From NCBI GenBank assembly GCA_949825045.1, contig OX463829.1, positions 29,699,715 through 29,763,714 on the forward strand: 64,000 nt of DNA, given 5' to 3'. Within the stretch, counting starts at the first letter, position 1. Each line of letters opens with the position of its first letter. Under the pieces are notes generated by a model. The model was not told where the DNA came from. It ran no database searches and worked only from the letters and a program-made list of their open reading frames with translations. Below, piece by piece: positions 10,731 through 21,755 of the stretch. The DNA is from Argyresthia goedartella. Its lineage: Eukaryota; Arthropoda; Insecta; Lepidoptera; Argyresthiidae. The translations under genes were made by a program, and so were the position numbers.

Positions 10731-12954
10731 CGGCGATGTAACTAACCATATTATGATTCAAATGTGGTCGTAGATTTCACGGCTTATCACATGGTTGTGC
10801 TGTCGCAATTGGTTTGATATGGGTCTCGCAATCTTACGGTTCTTAGTTCTATTCCCTTTTTGTTATTGTTTTATTATTTTTAGTGACTACTCTAACCGTG
10901 TTATCATAAAAAATATTCATAGCATTTAACCCCAAAACAAACGTTAAATTCCATACATTTTTGTTTTTAAACTAATTTTGAACAGTAGTTTATTTTTTGT
11001 GTTGAGGCCCTAATAGAAGATCATTGTTCGTAAGCTGTTTGAAAACGTTTGAGCTCAAATTGTTGTCTTATTAAAGTCCAAATGGAAATTTATACCGAGA
11101 GCTGTAACGTATACCTCTGCTGAGGAATAACAGGATATGATGAAGATGATGAGATATATGAACGTCATGGGCTTACCCCTCATCTCCAACGGCCCACATA
11201 CCTACTCCGGACTCTCTCAGTTCCTTAAAAGGCTTATATCGGCAAACCTCAACTACAACACGGCCACAATATCTGTGCATCTCTCGCTGGAATGCATTGT
11301 CATGAATCTAGGTGCACACATATAGTGACTGAGTTGTACCACATGATTAAATGAGCAACGGAAGCCTATAGGACTTGCCGGCGATCGTCAATCGTTCCAA
11401 TTACAATAATTACGAGAATTAAACCCGAGAAGACGAATTCGCCGCACTATTATAGAGAAAACGCAACTATCCAGAGTTAATAGGTGCTTCTTTAGCACTA
11501 ATGGTAGTGATTTCGAGTGTAAAATGCTGAAAATGTACCTCCTGACGTGGTCATTAGCTGGGGATGAGAAAATGGTGGTATTTGATGGGTCTGTTACTTT
11601 GTACGTCGGATGTGATCAGAGTGTTTACAATGGATGTACAGGCAACACTCAACAACAGACAAGAGAAATTATATCTATTAAGTAGTTGTAGACCAATTGT
11701 ATCTACCGGTACAGAGTTGTAATACGATGTGTTCATGTTATGTCGCTTGTTTTATGAAAGGTGTCTGGACAAACAGCTGAAAAAGACAGTAAAAAACTAT
11801 GTTATTAATATTTCCACTACATTCACCGGTCTCATATAAAATGTTATTCGCAATGAGTTTAACTACTTTTGATATATCGTTACACAATTGGATTAATTTG
11901 ACCCAATCGTAAATAATCCTGAACATAGTCTAAATTTAAAAAAAAGCAATAATGTGTGTGTCTGTGTGGGTGTGTTCGTTACAATTTTCTGCAAAACTTG
12001 ATCCGATTTCAGTGCGGCTTTCTGCATTAAACGGCTACAATTTCAGAACAGGTTTTGAGATAATTTTGACTGTTATAGACCACCAGGGGGCGTGGCAACT
12101 GCCGGAATAGTTTACGCTTGAGGGCTTCTCCGAAACTGTTTAGCCATTTCCAAAGCGGGTTTTTTGCATTATATTCGCCGTAAAACGTGTTAGGGGTGTC
12201 TTAAATTTTGCATTTACATCTTAATTCTCCTCTTACAGAGTTCCATAACAATTAGATGCAAAATTTTATCAATTAGCTTATTGTCGTCTTTTAGTAAATA
12301 CTTAAGACAGGTAGGCCAGGAACTTGCACCATCACTTACTAGTTCTAACCAATCCACTATAAGCAGCGATGCAAGTGTATTTGACTGTTCAGAGATGATG
12401 ATAGTAAGTGTGTGGTGTACTAATGGTAGATTCGTTAATGAAGCAAATTATATTTGCTCTATTTCTGTTGACCTCTGTTACACACATTACAGTAGATATA
12501 CTTGCTCGTTAATGCGTGTAGAGTTAATATATTTCCGGTAGTGGCATTATTGTACCTGTAATTGATTGAAGGATTCTCTCAAATACTCGTAAGGTAATGA
12601 GATTGGTGACGATATACTGAATATTACCATAACAATAAGAATACCGTTACTTACAGCCTTCGGGTATTATGAAAACTTAATATGAAGGTCTGTACTGAAA
12701 GACTTAACAAAACATCTGTTTGAATGTGCTACGCTAACAAAACTTTCAAGGAAACATGCTTGATAAAACTCATATTTTGCATATTCATTAATAGTAACTA
12801 TCTCAGTAGGTACTAGCATTTACCTACCAAAGCTATAATAGTTTAACATCTCATTTACCCAGCATTCACCGCATATTTACTCAAATCCCTCGCAACCTTA
12901 CATATATGTATATATAAGTGCTTGTCTTGAGATAACCTTATTATCATGCCAATA
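10731..12954. other. unassigned, no gene recognised
   Basis: About 2.2 kb with no recognised gene. The frame at 11137-11325 is 62 codons with no resemblance to known families. A stretch at 11990-12240 has alternating G/C-rich and T-rich segments that might be an old repeat, but no second copy was found here. Confidence 0.3.
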
Positions 12955-13084
12955 GGTGGGAGTTTCTACGCCCTTCTTCTCCCACAGTGGTCCAATGTAG
13001 AGACGAGACAAAAAATGACGTTTGCTAAGTATATGTAAATATCAACAGTAATAAAGTACTTTGAGTTTGACTTTGACTTTGAAT
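12955..13084 (+). repeat. LINE-1 3'-end fragment
   Basis: GTGGGAGTTTCTACGCCC through AATAAAGTACTTTGAGTTTGACTTTGACTTTGA. It is a 5'-truncated copy of only about 130 bp ending in a (TTTGAC)n tail. Confidence 0.75.
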
Positions 13085-13463
13085 AACTAAATGTATAATT
13101 TGCGTACACTATTAAAGGTTATATGGTGTGAAACTGAAATCACATATAAGACTTAATGTAAATCATGATAGGAGAATAAAGTTTCTTATTTCAATACCTC
13201 TCCATCAGCAGTGTGACACTAAACACAGTCATGCGCGCGCAACTAGAGCGTCCAGTGAAAATGTCATTCATGATTATTTAAACGTACCGTTTTATTATCG
13301 TTTTGTACCAAAGTACATGGCCTGCCTCACAATGTCCGGATAATGTGACTGACAAATCGTGATTTTACGTATAACATTTATGAGAGATCTGTTACATTGG
13401 GCTTATCCGGTCATTGTGGATTAGGTCCTTAGAGGGAAGTTTCATGATGATAACAAAACATGT

Positions 13464-13582
13464 AGGCTTACACATTGCTTCTGGTGATAGGAACCGCAGA
13501 AGCAGCGATGTTATAAACATGAAAACATCCAGACCTGGGGTATTTTCTTACAGCCTCGACCGTGACACCACAGAGGTCATCA
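13464..13582 (-). repeat. degenerate SINE-B copy
   Basis: ACATTGCTTCTGG and CACCACAGAGGTCATC match the 3' body and head of SINE-B on the minus strand. The A-box to B-box interval is shortened and mutated. Confidence 0.55.
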
Positions 13583-13640
13583 GCTTGCTGATAAAGTCCT
13601 TTTGACATAATATAGTAGTTTATGTGTCTGCTTCATAATG

Positions 13641-13882
13641 GAGGGCATTAACACTCGAGTGTTTTAATGCCTAATTATGTATAGTTACATACGCTAGCTT
13701 ATCTACAAACATATCATAAGCTCTCTTTGATGTGTTCAGGAACCGCATGTTCGACCGGCATTGTGGTATTGATCATTGCTCTGCAGTTGTTTAGTTTGTT
13801 CTTTAGTACTAACTTCACAGACAAACTAGGGGCGGCACGCAGGTGGGCGTCGGCGTTCGAAATTTGAATGTCATAATTTAAC
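13641..13882 (+). repeat. MITE-X copy 1 (half element)
   Basis: It starts with a near-perfect palindrome at 13644-13671 (GGCATTAACACTCGAGTG, then TTTTAATGCC). The family arm TTATCTACAAACATATCATAAGC-type sequence follows, ending with GGCGTTCGAAATTTGAATGTC. The second arm is missing; the copy abuts the LINE-2 tail at 13893. Confidence 0.65.
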
Positions 13883-14209
13883 AAATTTTGGTACATTCAT
13901 AATTCATAATTCTTTATTGCACAAAGATAAATAAAAAGATACATTTGTTGAAAACATATGTACAAAGGCGAGCTTATCTCTAAAAAGAGATTTCTTCCAG
14001 CAAACCAAGGCATGATAGGAAAAATTACCAAGAAAGGCTAGTCAGTGCACAATATCAAATAACTTATCTATAATAAATAATAATTAAATAAATTTAATAA
14101 CTATGAAATATGATGTAAAATAAAATATCTATATACCAAACTACTAAATAAGTACCAATAAATACATAAACCTGTACATATAGTAATAATATACATACTA
14201 TAACTACTA

Positions 14210-14654
14210 TCATGAAAGAGAGAGGAAGTGCTCTTTTACCCGGTTTTTGAAAGAGAAAAGAGTGGGACTGTCTCTTATCTTGCATGGAAGTGCGTTCCAC
14301 AGTCGGACCGCCTGCAACCTGAAGGTGTGCTCATACGCCGAGGTATTGTGCCTAGGTGTGGCTAAGAGTGAGACCGTGTGAGATCTCCGGTGCCGATCTC
14401 CTGAAAAGAGATACTCAAAGCGCTGTCGAAGGTAGCTGGGGTAGCGCGGATTTTTCAATATATTAAAAAGATATGAAAGAATATGAAAGTCTCGGCGACG
14501 ACGAATCGTTAGCCACCCCAACTCTTTGCGATATTGAGAAACGTGGTCGAATTTGCGCAACCCGAAGATAAACCGAATCCCGAGATTCTGAAGACGTTCG
14601 AGTTTGTTCAGTAGATCTTCGTTCGCGCTTGCCCAACTGACATCGGCGTAGTCG
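14210..14654 (-). pseudogene. LINE-2 reverse transcriptase, C-terminal part
   Basis: The frame from 14654 reads through IDYADVSW, LERLQNLGIRFIFGL and LRQRFEYLFSGDRH to a stop at 14212. These are the conserved C-terminal blocks of Jockey/CR1-group LINE reverse transcriptases. It joins the frame at 14827 across the inserted fragment 14661-14821. Confidence 0.8.
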
Positions 14655-14660
14655 ATTAGC

Positions 14661-14821
14661 TCAAACTCAAACTCAAACTCAAAAGTACTTTATTACTGTA
14701 GATATTTACATATTCTTAGCAAACGTCATTTTTTGCCTCTTCTCTACATTGGACCACTGTGGGAGAAGAAGGGCGTAGAAACTCCCACAGATTGATTTTT
14801 AGATTTTTATTTTTTTTATTT
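14661..14821 (-). repeat. LINE-1 3' fragment inserted in LINE-2
   Basis: A 161-bp minus-strand LINE-1 3' UTR piece with a (TTTGAG)4 tail. It is flanked by TTAGC at 14656-14660 and 14822-14826, a 5-bp target duplication. Removing the insert and one TTAGC restores continuity of the LINE-2 frame. Confidence 0.85.
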
Positions 14822-14826
14822 TTAGC

Positions 14827-15553
14827 GGCATGAGAAGGGACTATGCAAGAGTGATTTTGGTCTGCCGCGGCAGGAAGTACTGCAGCCGCCTGAGGGAGGG
14901 AAGGACGCAAAGACCCGTCTGCTGACCTCGCTGACATGTGGAGACCAATACAGCTGGCTGTCAAAAATAACCCCGAGGTTTATCGCTTTGTCAGTCAACT
15001 CTATTGTGATGTCATTGTACGATTCAGGAACAATGGGCTTTAGTAATAAGGAAAGAGTGTGCCTGGTTCTTAAAATCATGGCTTGTGATTTGGTCGGGTT
15101 CACCAACAGCCCGTATGATGAGGCCCAGTCTTTCACATTCTTGAGGTCAGCATTCAGTGTCTCTACAGATGAAGCTACATCGCAGGGCGAAAAGTGGCGA
15201 TAAATTTGGAGATCATCTGCGTACAGATGATACGAAAAAGAGAGGGAGTCGGAGATGGAGTTTATGAAGACTGAAAATAGAAGAGGAGAGAGAATACCAC
15301 CTTGAAGCACTCCTGAGGAAAGATCACACCATTGAGTTTCAGTCTCTTCAGACTTAATTCGTTGCTGACGACCTCTCAGGTATGAGTCGAACCAGTTAGC
15401 AGCTTGGAAGGACACATTCAGTGAGCTCAATATTGCGACAAGGATGTCAAAATCGACGCAGTTGAAGGCATTGCTGAAGTCAAGCAGGGCTAGCACCGTG
15501 GCCAACTTCTGATCCATCGCTAGCTGTATGTCATCACTGACTTTTAAAAGTGC
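14827..15553 (-). pseudogene. LINE-2 reverse transcriptase, central part
   Basis: Reverse transcriptase domain with LLDFSNAFNCVDFDIL, SGVLQGGILSPLLFSVFIN and YADDLQIY, the fingers and palm blocks. The first block extends upstream of the first Met (15517) to about 15552, where the element is truncated. Near 14900 a one-base change shifts the frame, and a TAG interrupts the last codons before the inserted LINE-1 piece. Endonuclease and ORF1 are absent. Confidence 0.85.
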
Positions 15554-15555
15554 TG

Positions 15556-15692
15556 GTATAAGTACGTTATGGTCATAATGATCAATATTCGGATAAGAAA
15601 TGAGTTTTTACCAAGAAGTTTATCATTATGCTGGTCGTAACGTGTGGTTTTTGGAGGAAGTAAAAAGGGTTTATGATACGTGTGTAGATAAA
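15556..15692 (+). repeat. MITE-X copy 2 (half element)
   Basis: AAGAAATGAGTTTTTACCAAG, CGTAACGTGTGGTTTTTG and GGTTTATGATACGTGTGTAG are the right half and right arm of the family. It directly abuts the 5' truncation point of LINE-2. Confidence 0.7.
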
Positions 15693-17062
15693 CAAAATTT
15701 GGTTACAGCTTTTGGTATCACAACTAATGCCCGCTGATTCATTATATCAAAATTGTTGAAATATGACAGCTTCCCTTTCACATATACTCGAACTTGCTGT
15801 GGATTGATGATAATGCGTTTCTAAATAAAAATAGCTATCTGATGATATTTTTTGACCCCTAGCCATTTTTCCAGGTTATACAATGAATTGATGAAATAAA
15901 AAAAGGTTTTTGTTTTACATTTTTTCGCGAACTTTTCCTAACACACATTAAAATTATGCTCACTTACTCGTCTGTTGACAGCGCGCTCCCCTTTTATTAT
16001 TACAGTATTATTCAAGGAAGACCGAATGCACCTAGAAATTTATGATTTCCAAAGTAGCGTAAAATGCGCATTTATAAAAGGAAAATATGATATTTTTTAC
16101 CAAATATGTTGTTAATCCTAAAACCCCTCCACCAACCCGCACTGAGCCAGCGTGGTGGAGTATGGCTTAATATTACTCGTATCCGGGTAAAGGCCTAGGC
16201 GCCTCAGTGGGTACATTAATGGGCTACATTAATTTTTATTATTTATTTGTTGTCATTTCTTTGCATTATTTAGTTCTGCCTAGGGGTCCAAATATAATCC
16301 AGTATGCGATGTCGTTAAACATTTTCAATATTCTATATATTACTTTAATGCACGGTAAATAATGAGTGAAAACACATGAACACTTGTGCGCAAAGGAGAG
16401 CTTATCTTTAAAAAGAGATTTCTTTCAGAAAACCTAGGTAGGACAGAAAAGTCTATTGGTATTTTATTATATTTATATTTATTGCCAATTTAATCGTCAC
16501 TTACTCAAATGCTTAGATGTTACATTCACAACGCTGTATGGATCTTTATCTGAAACTAGTGAGCTACTTAAGCTGTTTACAAAAAAAAAGTAGTTACTAC
16601 TATTACAAACTCTGAGCTTATCGGCTTTCAACAGACGGTAACATCAACCTACATTTATTTACCCACGCACGCTCGACCCAGGAAACATGTTAATTCTCTT
16701 CAGTTTCCAACACTCACATTACGTACGGTGACATCTTTCACACAACAATCCAACGAGGGCATCGGAAGAAAGGCGGGAAAGCCTCCGGAAAACTCGGTAA
16801 TCTTTGAGTAATCGCTGACAAGACTATTATGTGCAGTGAAAAGTGTAAGAATGTAGGTCAAGTTGACTTGTCACTTCTGTCACGCGTTTCCTACATCGCT
16901 CTCTATTCTTTGGTTTAGTTAAGCCAACCGACTTATGCGCTAACTAACACTTACCGCCGTACTCAGAGTCATTTAATGAACGATTAATCCTATTCCAAAT
17001 TTGAATTTACATACAAAATCATTTACTCAGTAATCCTTAATAGTAGTTAATGTGACTGCTGC
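15693..17062. other. unassigned with two repeat fragments
   Basis: At 16138-16215, GCACTGAGCCAGCGTGGTGG recurs in opposite orientation at 30690-30740. At 16381-16440 a minus-strand LINE-2 3' UTR piece contains CAAAGGAGAGCTTATC and AAAAAGAGATTTCTTTC. The rest, including 16660-16800, holds no recognised gene. Confidence 0.4.
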
Positions 17063-17466
17063 ATAATGGAGTTTTAATGCCTAATTATGTACAGTTACAT
17101 ACACTAGTTTATCTACACAAATATCATAAGCTCTCTTTGATGTGTTCAGGAACCGCATGTTTGACCGGCATTGTGGCTCTGCAATTGTTTAACTTGTTCT
17201 GTAGTACCAATTTCTCGCAGGCGGGCGTCGCCGTTCGTGAATGTCAGTACCAACTTCACAGACAAACTAGGAACGGCACCGGGTGGGCTTCGGCGTTCGA
17301 AATTTGAATGTCATTATATGTAGAAAAACTACACATAATGACCATAATGTGTAGTTTTCCAGATACGAAACGAGTTTTTACCAAGTAGTTTAACATAATG
17401 CTGATCCTAACGTGCGGTTTTTGAACGCAGTAAAGAGGGTTTATGATACGTGTGTAGATAAACTAT
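17063..17466 (+). repeat. MITE-X copy 3 (full length, long inverted repeats)
   Basis: The left arm 17105-17169 (AGTTTATCTACACAAATATC) and right arm 17400-17464 (ending GTGTGTAGATAAACT) are imperfect inverted repeats of about 65 bp. The interior has a second palindrome, AAAACTACACAT (17326-17337) with ATGTGTAGTTTT (17348-17359). There is no coding potential. Copy 4 at 43869 is the reverse complement of almost the whole element. Confidence 0.8.
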
Positions 17467-17533
17467 CATTAAACGACTCTGGGTATGGCCGTTAGTTGCA
17501 GATAGGATCTGAAAATTTTAAAGCCCCGCATTT

Positions 17534-17740
17534 GATGACCTCTGTTGCGCAGGGGTTGTGGCTCTGCCTCCCATGCGAAGGACCCGGGTTTGATCCCCGG
17601 CTGGGGGTAAAAAAATACCTCAGGTCTTGGATGTTTTTATGTGTGTGACGTCGCTGCTTCTGGTACCCACGACACAGGGTATCCTAGTGTGGGGCCAGAA
17701 GCAACATATGTGCCTATATGTGAATGTTTATTTATCACTA
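17534..17740 (+). repeat. SINE-B, plus copy
   Basis: GATGACCTCTGTTGCGCAGG (A-box region), GGGTTTGATCCCCGG (B-box) and the body CACGACACAGGGTATCC are all present. It is one of the most complete copies. Confidence 0.75.
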
Positions 17741-17894
17741 TAGACTTAAATATTTACTATATATTTATGTTTAGCATGTACAAGTATATTATATTGTAAT
17801 ACAGATGGTCTACCTTTCTCATCCTAATTTGGTTTTCTGGAAAAGATCTCTTATTATATTATATAAGCTCTTCTTTGTACACTATTTTTATTCA

Positions 17895-17945
17895 AGGCTT
17901 GTAAATTATTTGTGTGCAATAAAGAAATTAAATTATGAAATCAGC
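17895..17945 (+). repeat. LINE-2 3' tail fragment
   Basis: GTAAATTATTTGTGTGCAATAAAG followed by AAATTAAATTATGAAAT matches the LINE-2 3' end. Confidence 0.6.
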
Positions 17946-18401
17946 AGGCACTCTTGTATCCACTTTGAACCTGTCTACTCGCGTATGGACACCTAGTCTG
18001 GCCTTGCTTTAAATTTTAATTTACCTACCGTCCACTCGCGCATGAACACCTAGTATGGTCTTGGAATAATAATTATATTTATTTTTAAACAATAATTACT
18101 TACAAGCCACTATTATTTTTTATTACTGTCAATACTGACCGGAAATAGAGGATAAACGTACCTTCTCTCTGGTATCTCACACTTGATTGGTTGACTGACT
18201 GAGTAAATGAAAAAAATAAAATAATTGGTAATGTGGCTGGCCGCCATGACAATTTGGCTTTTTATAGCCAGTTTTTTTATGGCTATTGAGAGGCAGTTAT
18301 TCAATACTCCGTTTTGCGTGCCATTTAATGTCAACAAACTATCACTTTTCCAAAATTAGCGTCGATTTGTTAGTAACTAAAGGGGGCAGTAGTTTTAATT
18401 T
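17946..18401. other. unassigned; small diverged tandem duplication
   Basis: CTCGCGTATGGACACCTAGT (from 17980) recurs as CTCGCGCATGAACACCTAGT (from 18033), about 57 bp downstream. Nothing else is recognised. Confidence 0.3.
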
Positions 18402-18439
18402 ACGAAAGCTCTAGGACGTGGACGTCCTAGAGCTTTCGT
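18402..18439. repeat. perfect inverted repeat, 18-bp arms
   Basis: ACGAAAGCTCTAGGACGT (18402-18419) pairs perfectly with 18422-18439 across a 2-base loop. Confidence 0.95.
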
Positions 18440-18459
18440 GAATGCATGAATGCGTGAGT

Positions 18460-18525
18460 GCATGAATAAGACATAAGTACTCATAAAAGTCTGGAGACTT
18501 ATTAGTACTTATGTCTTATTCATGC
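18460..18525. repeat. perfect inverted repeat, 22-bp arms
   Basis: The arms 18460-18481 (GCATGAATAAGACATAAGTA and two more bases) and 18504-18525 pair perfectly. The 22-base loop contains a smaller hairpin, AAGTCT-GG-AGACTT. Confidence 0.95.
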
Positions 18526-19210
18526 TTGTAGACCTTCTTACTTACTTATCTGAGCTGAGCCCAAAATCATATCAACGAGTATAATATTGTAATTGGTCAT
18601 GTTAGTTTGTATACTAATAACTAAGTAGTCCGTCTGAAGCGATTGTGACAAACGATAACATAGAAAACTGTGGTAGGTGTCTAGTGTTTTTGCAATCAGC
18701 GAGATGCGAGTAGAAAGGGCATTTGCACGGAAATATCTTTTAGAAAACCCCATGCATTCAGGTCATGGCTCTATCGCGAGTTATTGATCTCTCACTTTTT
18801 GCTTTTTTCTCGTGTGATTGTATCAATGTGTGCAATTTATTGTTTTCTTCCGACTACGCTGCAATTCTATCACAACTGCACTACATATCTAGCACAAGGC
18901 GGCACTTTGTTGCTTAAGAGCTGAAAATGTATGGAAACCGTTTACTGCACTATTTTTTTTTTGTTTAATCGCGCAACCAAAGAGGTGGCACATGTCAAGT
19001 TACTAAAAGTAAAACCTTAGATTTACAATGCGTTCGGTTGGCCAACCTGACAGCCGTATGGAGTTATACAGTTTGCGTGTGAAGTGATGTATGTGCCAGG
19101 CTTAAAAAATACTGGACGTAAAGAATTTAATAATAATAAAAAGGTGAGAAAGTATACAAAGCTAATATGCACTGATAAGAGCGTGCAGTTGCTTAGTTCA
19201 TAATTTTATC
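18526..19210. other. unassigned
   Basis: AT-rich, with a G/C-richer stretch at 18960-19060. Nothing is recognised except that it leads into the small coding-like fragment at 19211. Confidence 0.3.
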
Positions 19211-19354
19211 ATGAAAATAGAATCTTCAAGTGAACCGGACATTTCCCTAACTTCAAAAGCAATTCAAATCGAAGCCAAAAACGTAATAGAAAACATATTG
19301 CCGCAAAAATGCCGCATAAAACACATGGAAGCGTATGAAAACTTTGTTGAATAG
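19211..19354 (+). pseudogene. coding-like fragment, possibly from a Crypton-type tyrosine-recombinase element
   Basis: A 47-codon frame from ATG at 19211 ends ILPQKCRIKHMEAYENFVE and a TAG. The string resembles the N-terminal 'LP-KS---YE--Y--F--W' block often seen before tyrosine recombinase domains of arthropod mobile elements. The TAG sits where a Trp is expected and the frame stays codon-like for a few residues beyond (KDFIFFINN). The assignment is from memory of the motif pattern and is weak; no catalytic recombinase domain follows. Confidence 0.3.
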
Positions 19355-20686
19355 AAAGACTTTATATTTTTCATCAATAATATTTTCGACAACTTTCATT
19401 GCAGTAGTTGAAAGAAAAGCAGATTATGCACATCGCATTAAGTAATTTATATTGCACTCGTGCTTTTTAGAGCTCTTGCTGGCGCTCGGGCGCTTGTTTT
19501 CCCAGCATGTGCAATGTTTCTTGTAATCTAACTTTTTTAAGTAAAACTTCTATACGCACGCTTGACTTGGGGAGTAAGCTGGCGAATGCGTGACGAGAGC
19601 GTTACGAAAAGTGTGATCGGGCGAGGCGCACGAGAGGTGCGCGCGCACATTTTCTTTCTCAATGTATTTTTGAAGCATTAGAGCTAAAGAAGTTTTACTT
19701 TAGTTGTGTGGTCAAAAACACACTCTTTTTTTAGTAATATGTGCTTGGAATAAGTTTTATGCGAGAGTTAAGTGGTTAATAAAAATAAAAAAAACTCCTT
19801 TTTCTTTAAGGACGGCAAAGGCAAAGTCGTATTACATTTGAGCCTTAAATAAAATGTTGGGCTAGCCCATCGCCCAGCTATGGATACCAAAAAGGTTTCC
19901 ACAAGATTTTTTCATCACCGTTAATTAAATAACATGTAATCTTGTTCTCGAATACATACGAGACAAAATACTGAGTGAAATCTAAATATACAGTTGGTTA
20001 ATGAGAGTAAGTAGCTACAAGCAAGTCGCAATGATAATAATGATAATTTCGCGTGTTTAAACGTTATTACTACAAGCTACTAGTTATCAATAACAGATTC
20101 GGTATTAAATCATAAAAACGTATCATTTCCAACATAACGTAAGTTTTGTTGTTAATTCTGATGTCATTTGGAGGTTCTAATAGGTTTTACATCAATCATC
20201 TGTATTATGAAAGTCTTCAGTATCTATTATATTTATAAGTTAAGAAATCTTACTAAATATAATACAAGTGCAAGGAAAACATGAGAAAATATATATCAGT
20301 TTTCAGAAATGATTGTAATATGTAGACGCTTCACATTATCTCTTTACAATTAGGGCTTTTTCTATTAGCTCGCTAGATGGCGTTGCATAATTTCGAGTTT
20401 TACCACAAAGTACATTAGGAATACATTAGAGAGAATATTGCCTTTACCCAACATGGTCCGTAATGATCTACCACTAAATATTAAGACCTTATTGTTATTA
20501 TGGTGAGCAATAAATGAATGTGAATATGAATAAGAGTACCTACAATATTATTGTGGTCTATGACCTGAGCCTGAGACATATCGTATTTGCACTGTGGTCC
20601 GAATTGTGTGAAATCCGAAGCTCGCGCTAACACATTTTCATAGATTCGGACCGCACATGGTTGAACCACAATTTCTCTTACGCCTT
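19355..20686. other. unassigned, no gene recognised
   Basis: It includes a 12-bp inverted pair, AAGTAAAACTTC near 19549 and GAAGTTTTACTT near 19690, and GGGCTAGCCCATCGCC near 19862 that recurs near 30325 and 54610. The rest is AT-rich. Confidence 0.3.
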
Positions 20687-21119
20687 CTACAGTCTTCACA
20701 GAATAAAAGGCCCAGTGGTGGCCCAAACTAAAGTCATTCGTCATACTTCATACGTCATTCGTCATACGTCATACGTCATACGTCATACGTCATATGTCAT
20801 ACGTCATACTTCATACGTCATACGTCATACGTCATACGTCATACGTCATACGTCATACGTCATACGTCATACGTCATACGTCATACGTCATACGTCATAC
20901 GTCATACGTCATACGTCATACGTCATACGTCATACGTCATACGTCATACGTCATACGTCATACGTCATACGTCATACGTCATACGTCATACGTCATACGT
21001 CATACGTCATACGTCATACGTCATACGTCATACGTCATACGTCATACGTCATACGTCATACGTCATACGTCAGTGACACGGACGCTGTCACCGGGCCTTT
21101 TATTTTGTGAAGATTGTAG
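20687..21119. repeat. heptamer minisatellite (CATACGT)n inside terminal inverted repeats
   Basis: About 48 tandem copies of CATACGT span 20734-21072, nearly perfect, with a few CATTCGT, CATACTT and CATATGT variants near the left edge. The array lies between inverted arms, 20687-20720 (CTACAGTCTTCACAGAATAA...) and 21087-21119, about 27 of 31 bases complementary. Because 7 is not a multiple of 3 and no stop arises, all three plus frames are open and give the same seven-residue repeat; the minus frames all hit TGA. The long open frame is therefore an artefact of the array. Confidence 0.9.
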
Positions 21120-21217
21120 TGAGCTCTTTGTAGCAGAAAACTTCTCAATGATAAATAAATGCCTGTGTTTAAAATAAGTATGTAGAATTTGAAAATTTTA
21201 AAGATACATATTTTTTT

Positions 21218-21445
21218 TGGGTTCCGTACCCGAAGGCCTGTCACTAAGCATCCGCTATCCGCCTGTCTGTCCGTCAGTCTGTCCGTCTGTCTATCCGTCC
21301 CATCAGCGGACTGTATATCATGACCTGTAATAGGTAGAGAGTCGAAATTTTCACCGAAAATTGCTACAGCAAGAAATTATGAACTACACGTGATTTAAAA
21401 AATGATGGGGGTTCGCCATACAACAACGTGTTTTCAGTGCGGAAC
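21218..21445 (-). repeat. repeat-G, minus copy
   Basis: GGGTTCCGTACCCGAAGGCC, then expanded GTCTGTCCGTC repeats, then a diverged body. Confidence 0.65.
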
Positions 21446-21555
21446 CCTTTCGTGTGGGAGTCCAATTAATATGATTTACTTCTGAACCTACGATTTCCGG
21501 ATATACCGTAATGCTGCAAAGGCAGTCAATAACAAACCACAACATTGCACAAGCA

Positions 21556-21691
21556 CGAATCTAGTGAGTCGGCCACTACTGTACTATAGGTACACACAAG
21601 TCTAGTCTAGTGAGTCGGCCACTACTGTACTATAGGTACACACAAGTCTAGTCTAGTGAGTCGGCCACTACTGTACTATAGGTACACACAA
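21556..21691. repeat. 46-bp tandem repeat, about three copies
   Basis: The unit TCTAGTGAGTCGGCCACTAC...GGTACACACAAG is repeated nearly without change at 21558, 21604 and 21650. Confidence 0.95.
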
Positions 21692-21755
21692 GGAGAAGAC
21701 ATTCCTGCTGTGGCTTGGTCATATAAGGAATAGGATCTCTCGCGAATGTAGCGGA

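Larger units (their letters stand above)
13893..15553 (-). mobile_element. LINE-2 non-LTR retrotransposon, 5'-truncated, split by a LINE-1 fragment
   Basis: A minus-strand element whose reverse transcriptase ORF runs 15553 to 14827 and resumes at 14654, with a 3' UTR to 13893. The 3' end reads TTTGTGCAATAAAGAATTATGAATTATGA, so the tail is a repeated ATTATGA and not poly(A). Solitary 3' ends of the same family are at 16381, 17895, 37383, 53815 and 57246. MITE-X copies abut both ends (13882 and 15556). Confidence 0.8.

Noticed and set aside
20734..21072. Possible CRISPR array
   Set aside because: Units are contiguous 7-mers with no spacers, in a eukaryotic genome.
20661..21177. Long open frames encoding a seven-residue repeat (SYVIRHT)
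   Set aside because: Produced by the heptamer array; all three phases give the same peptide and there is no start context or gene structure.
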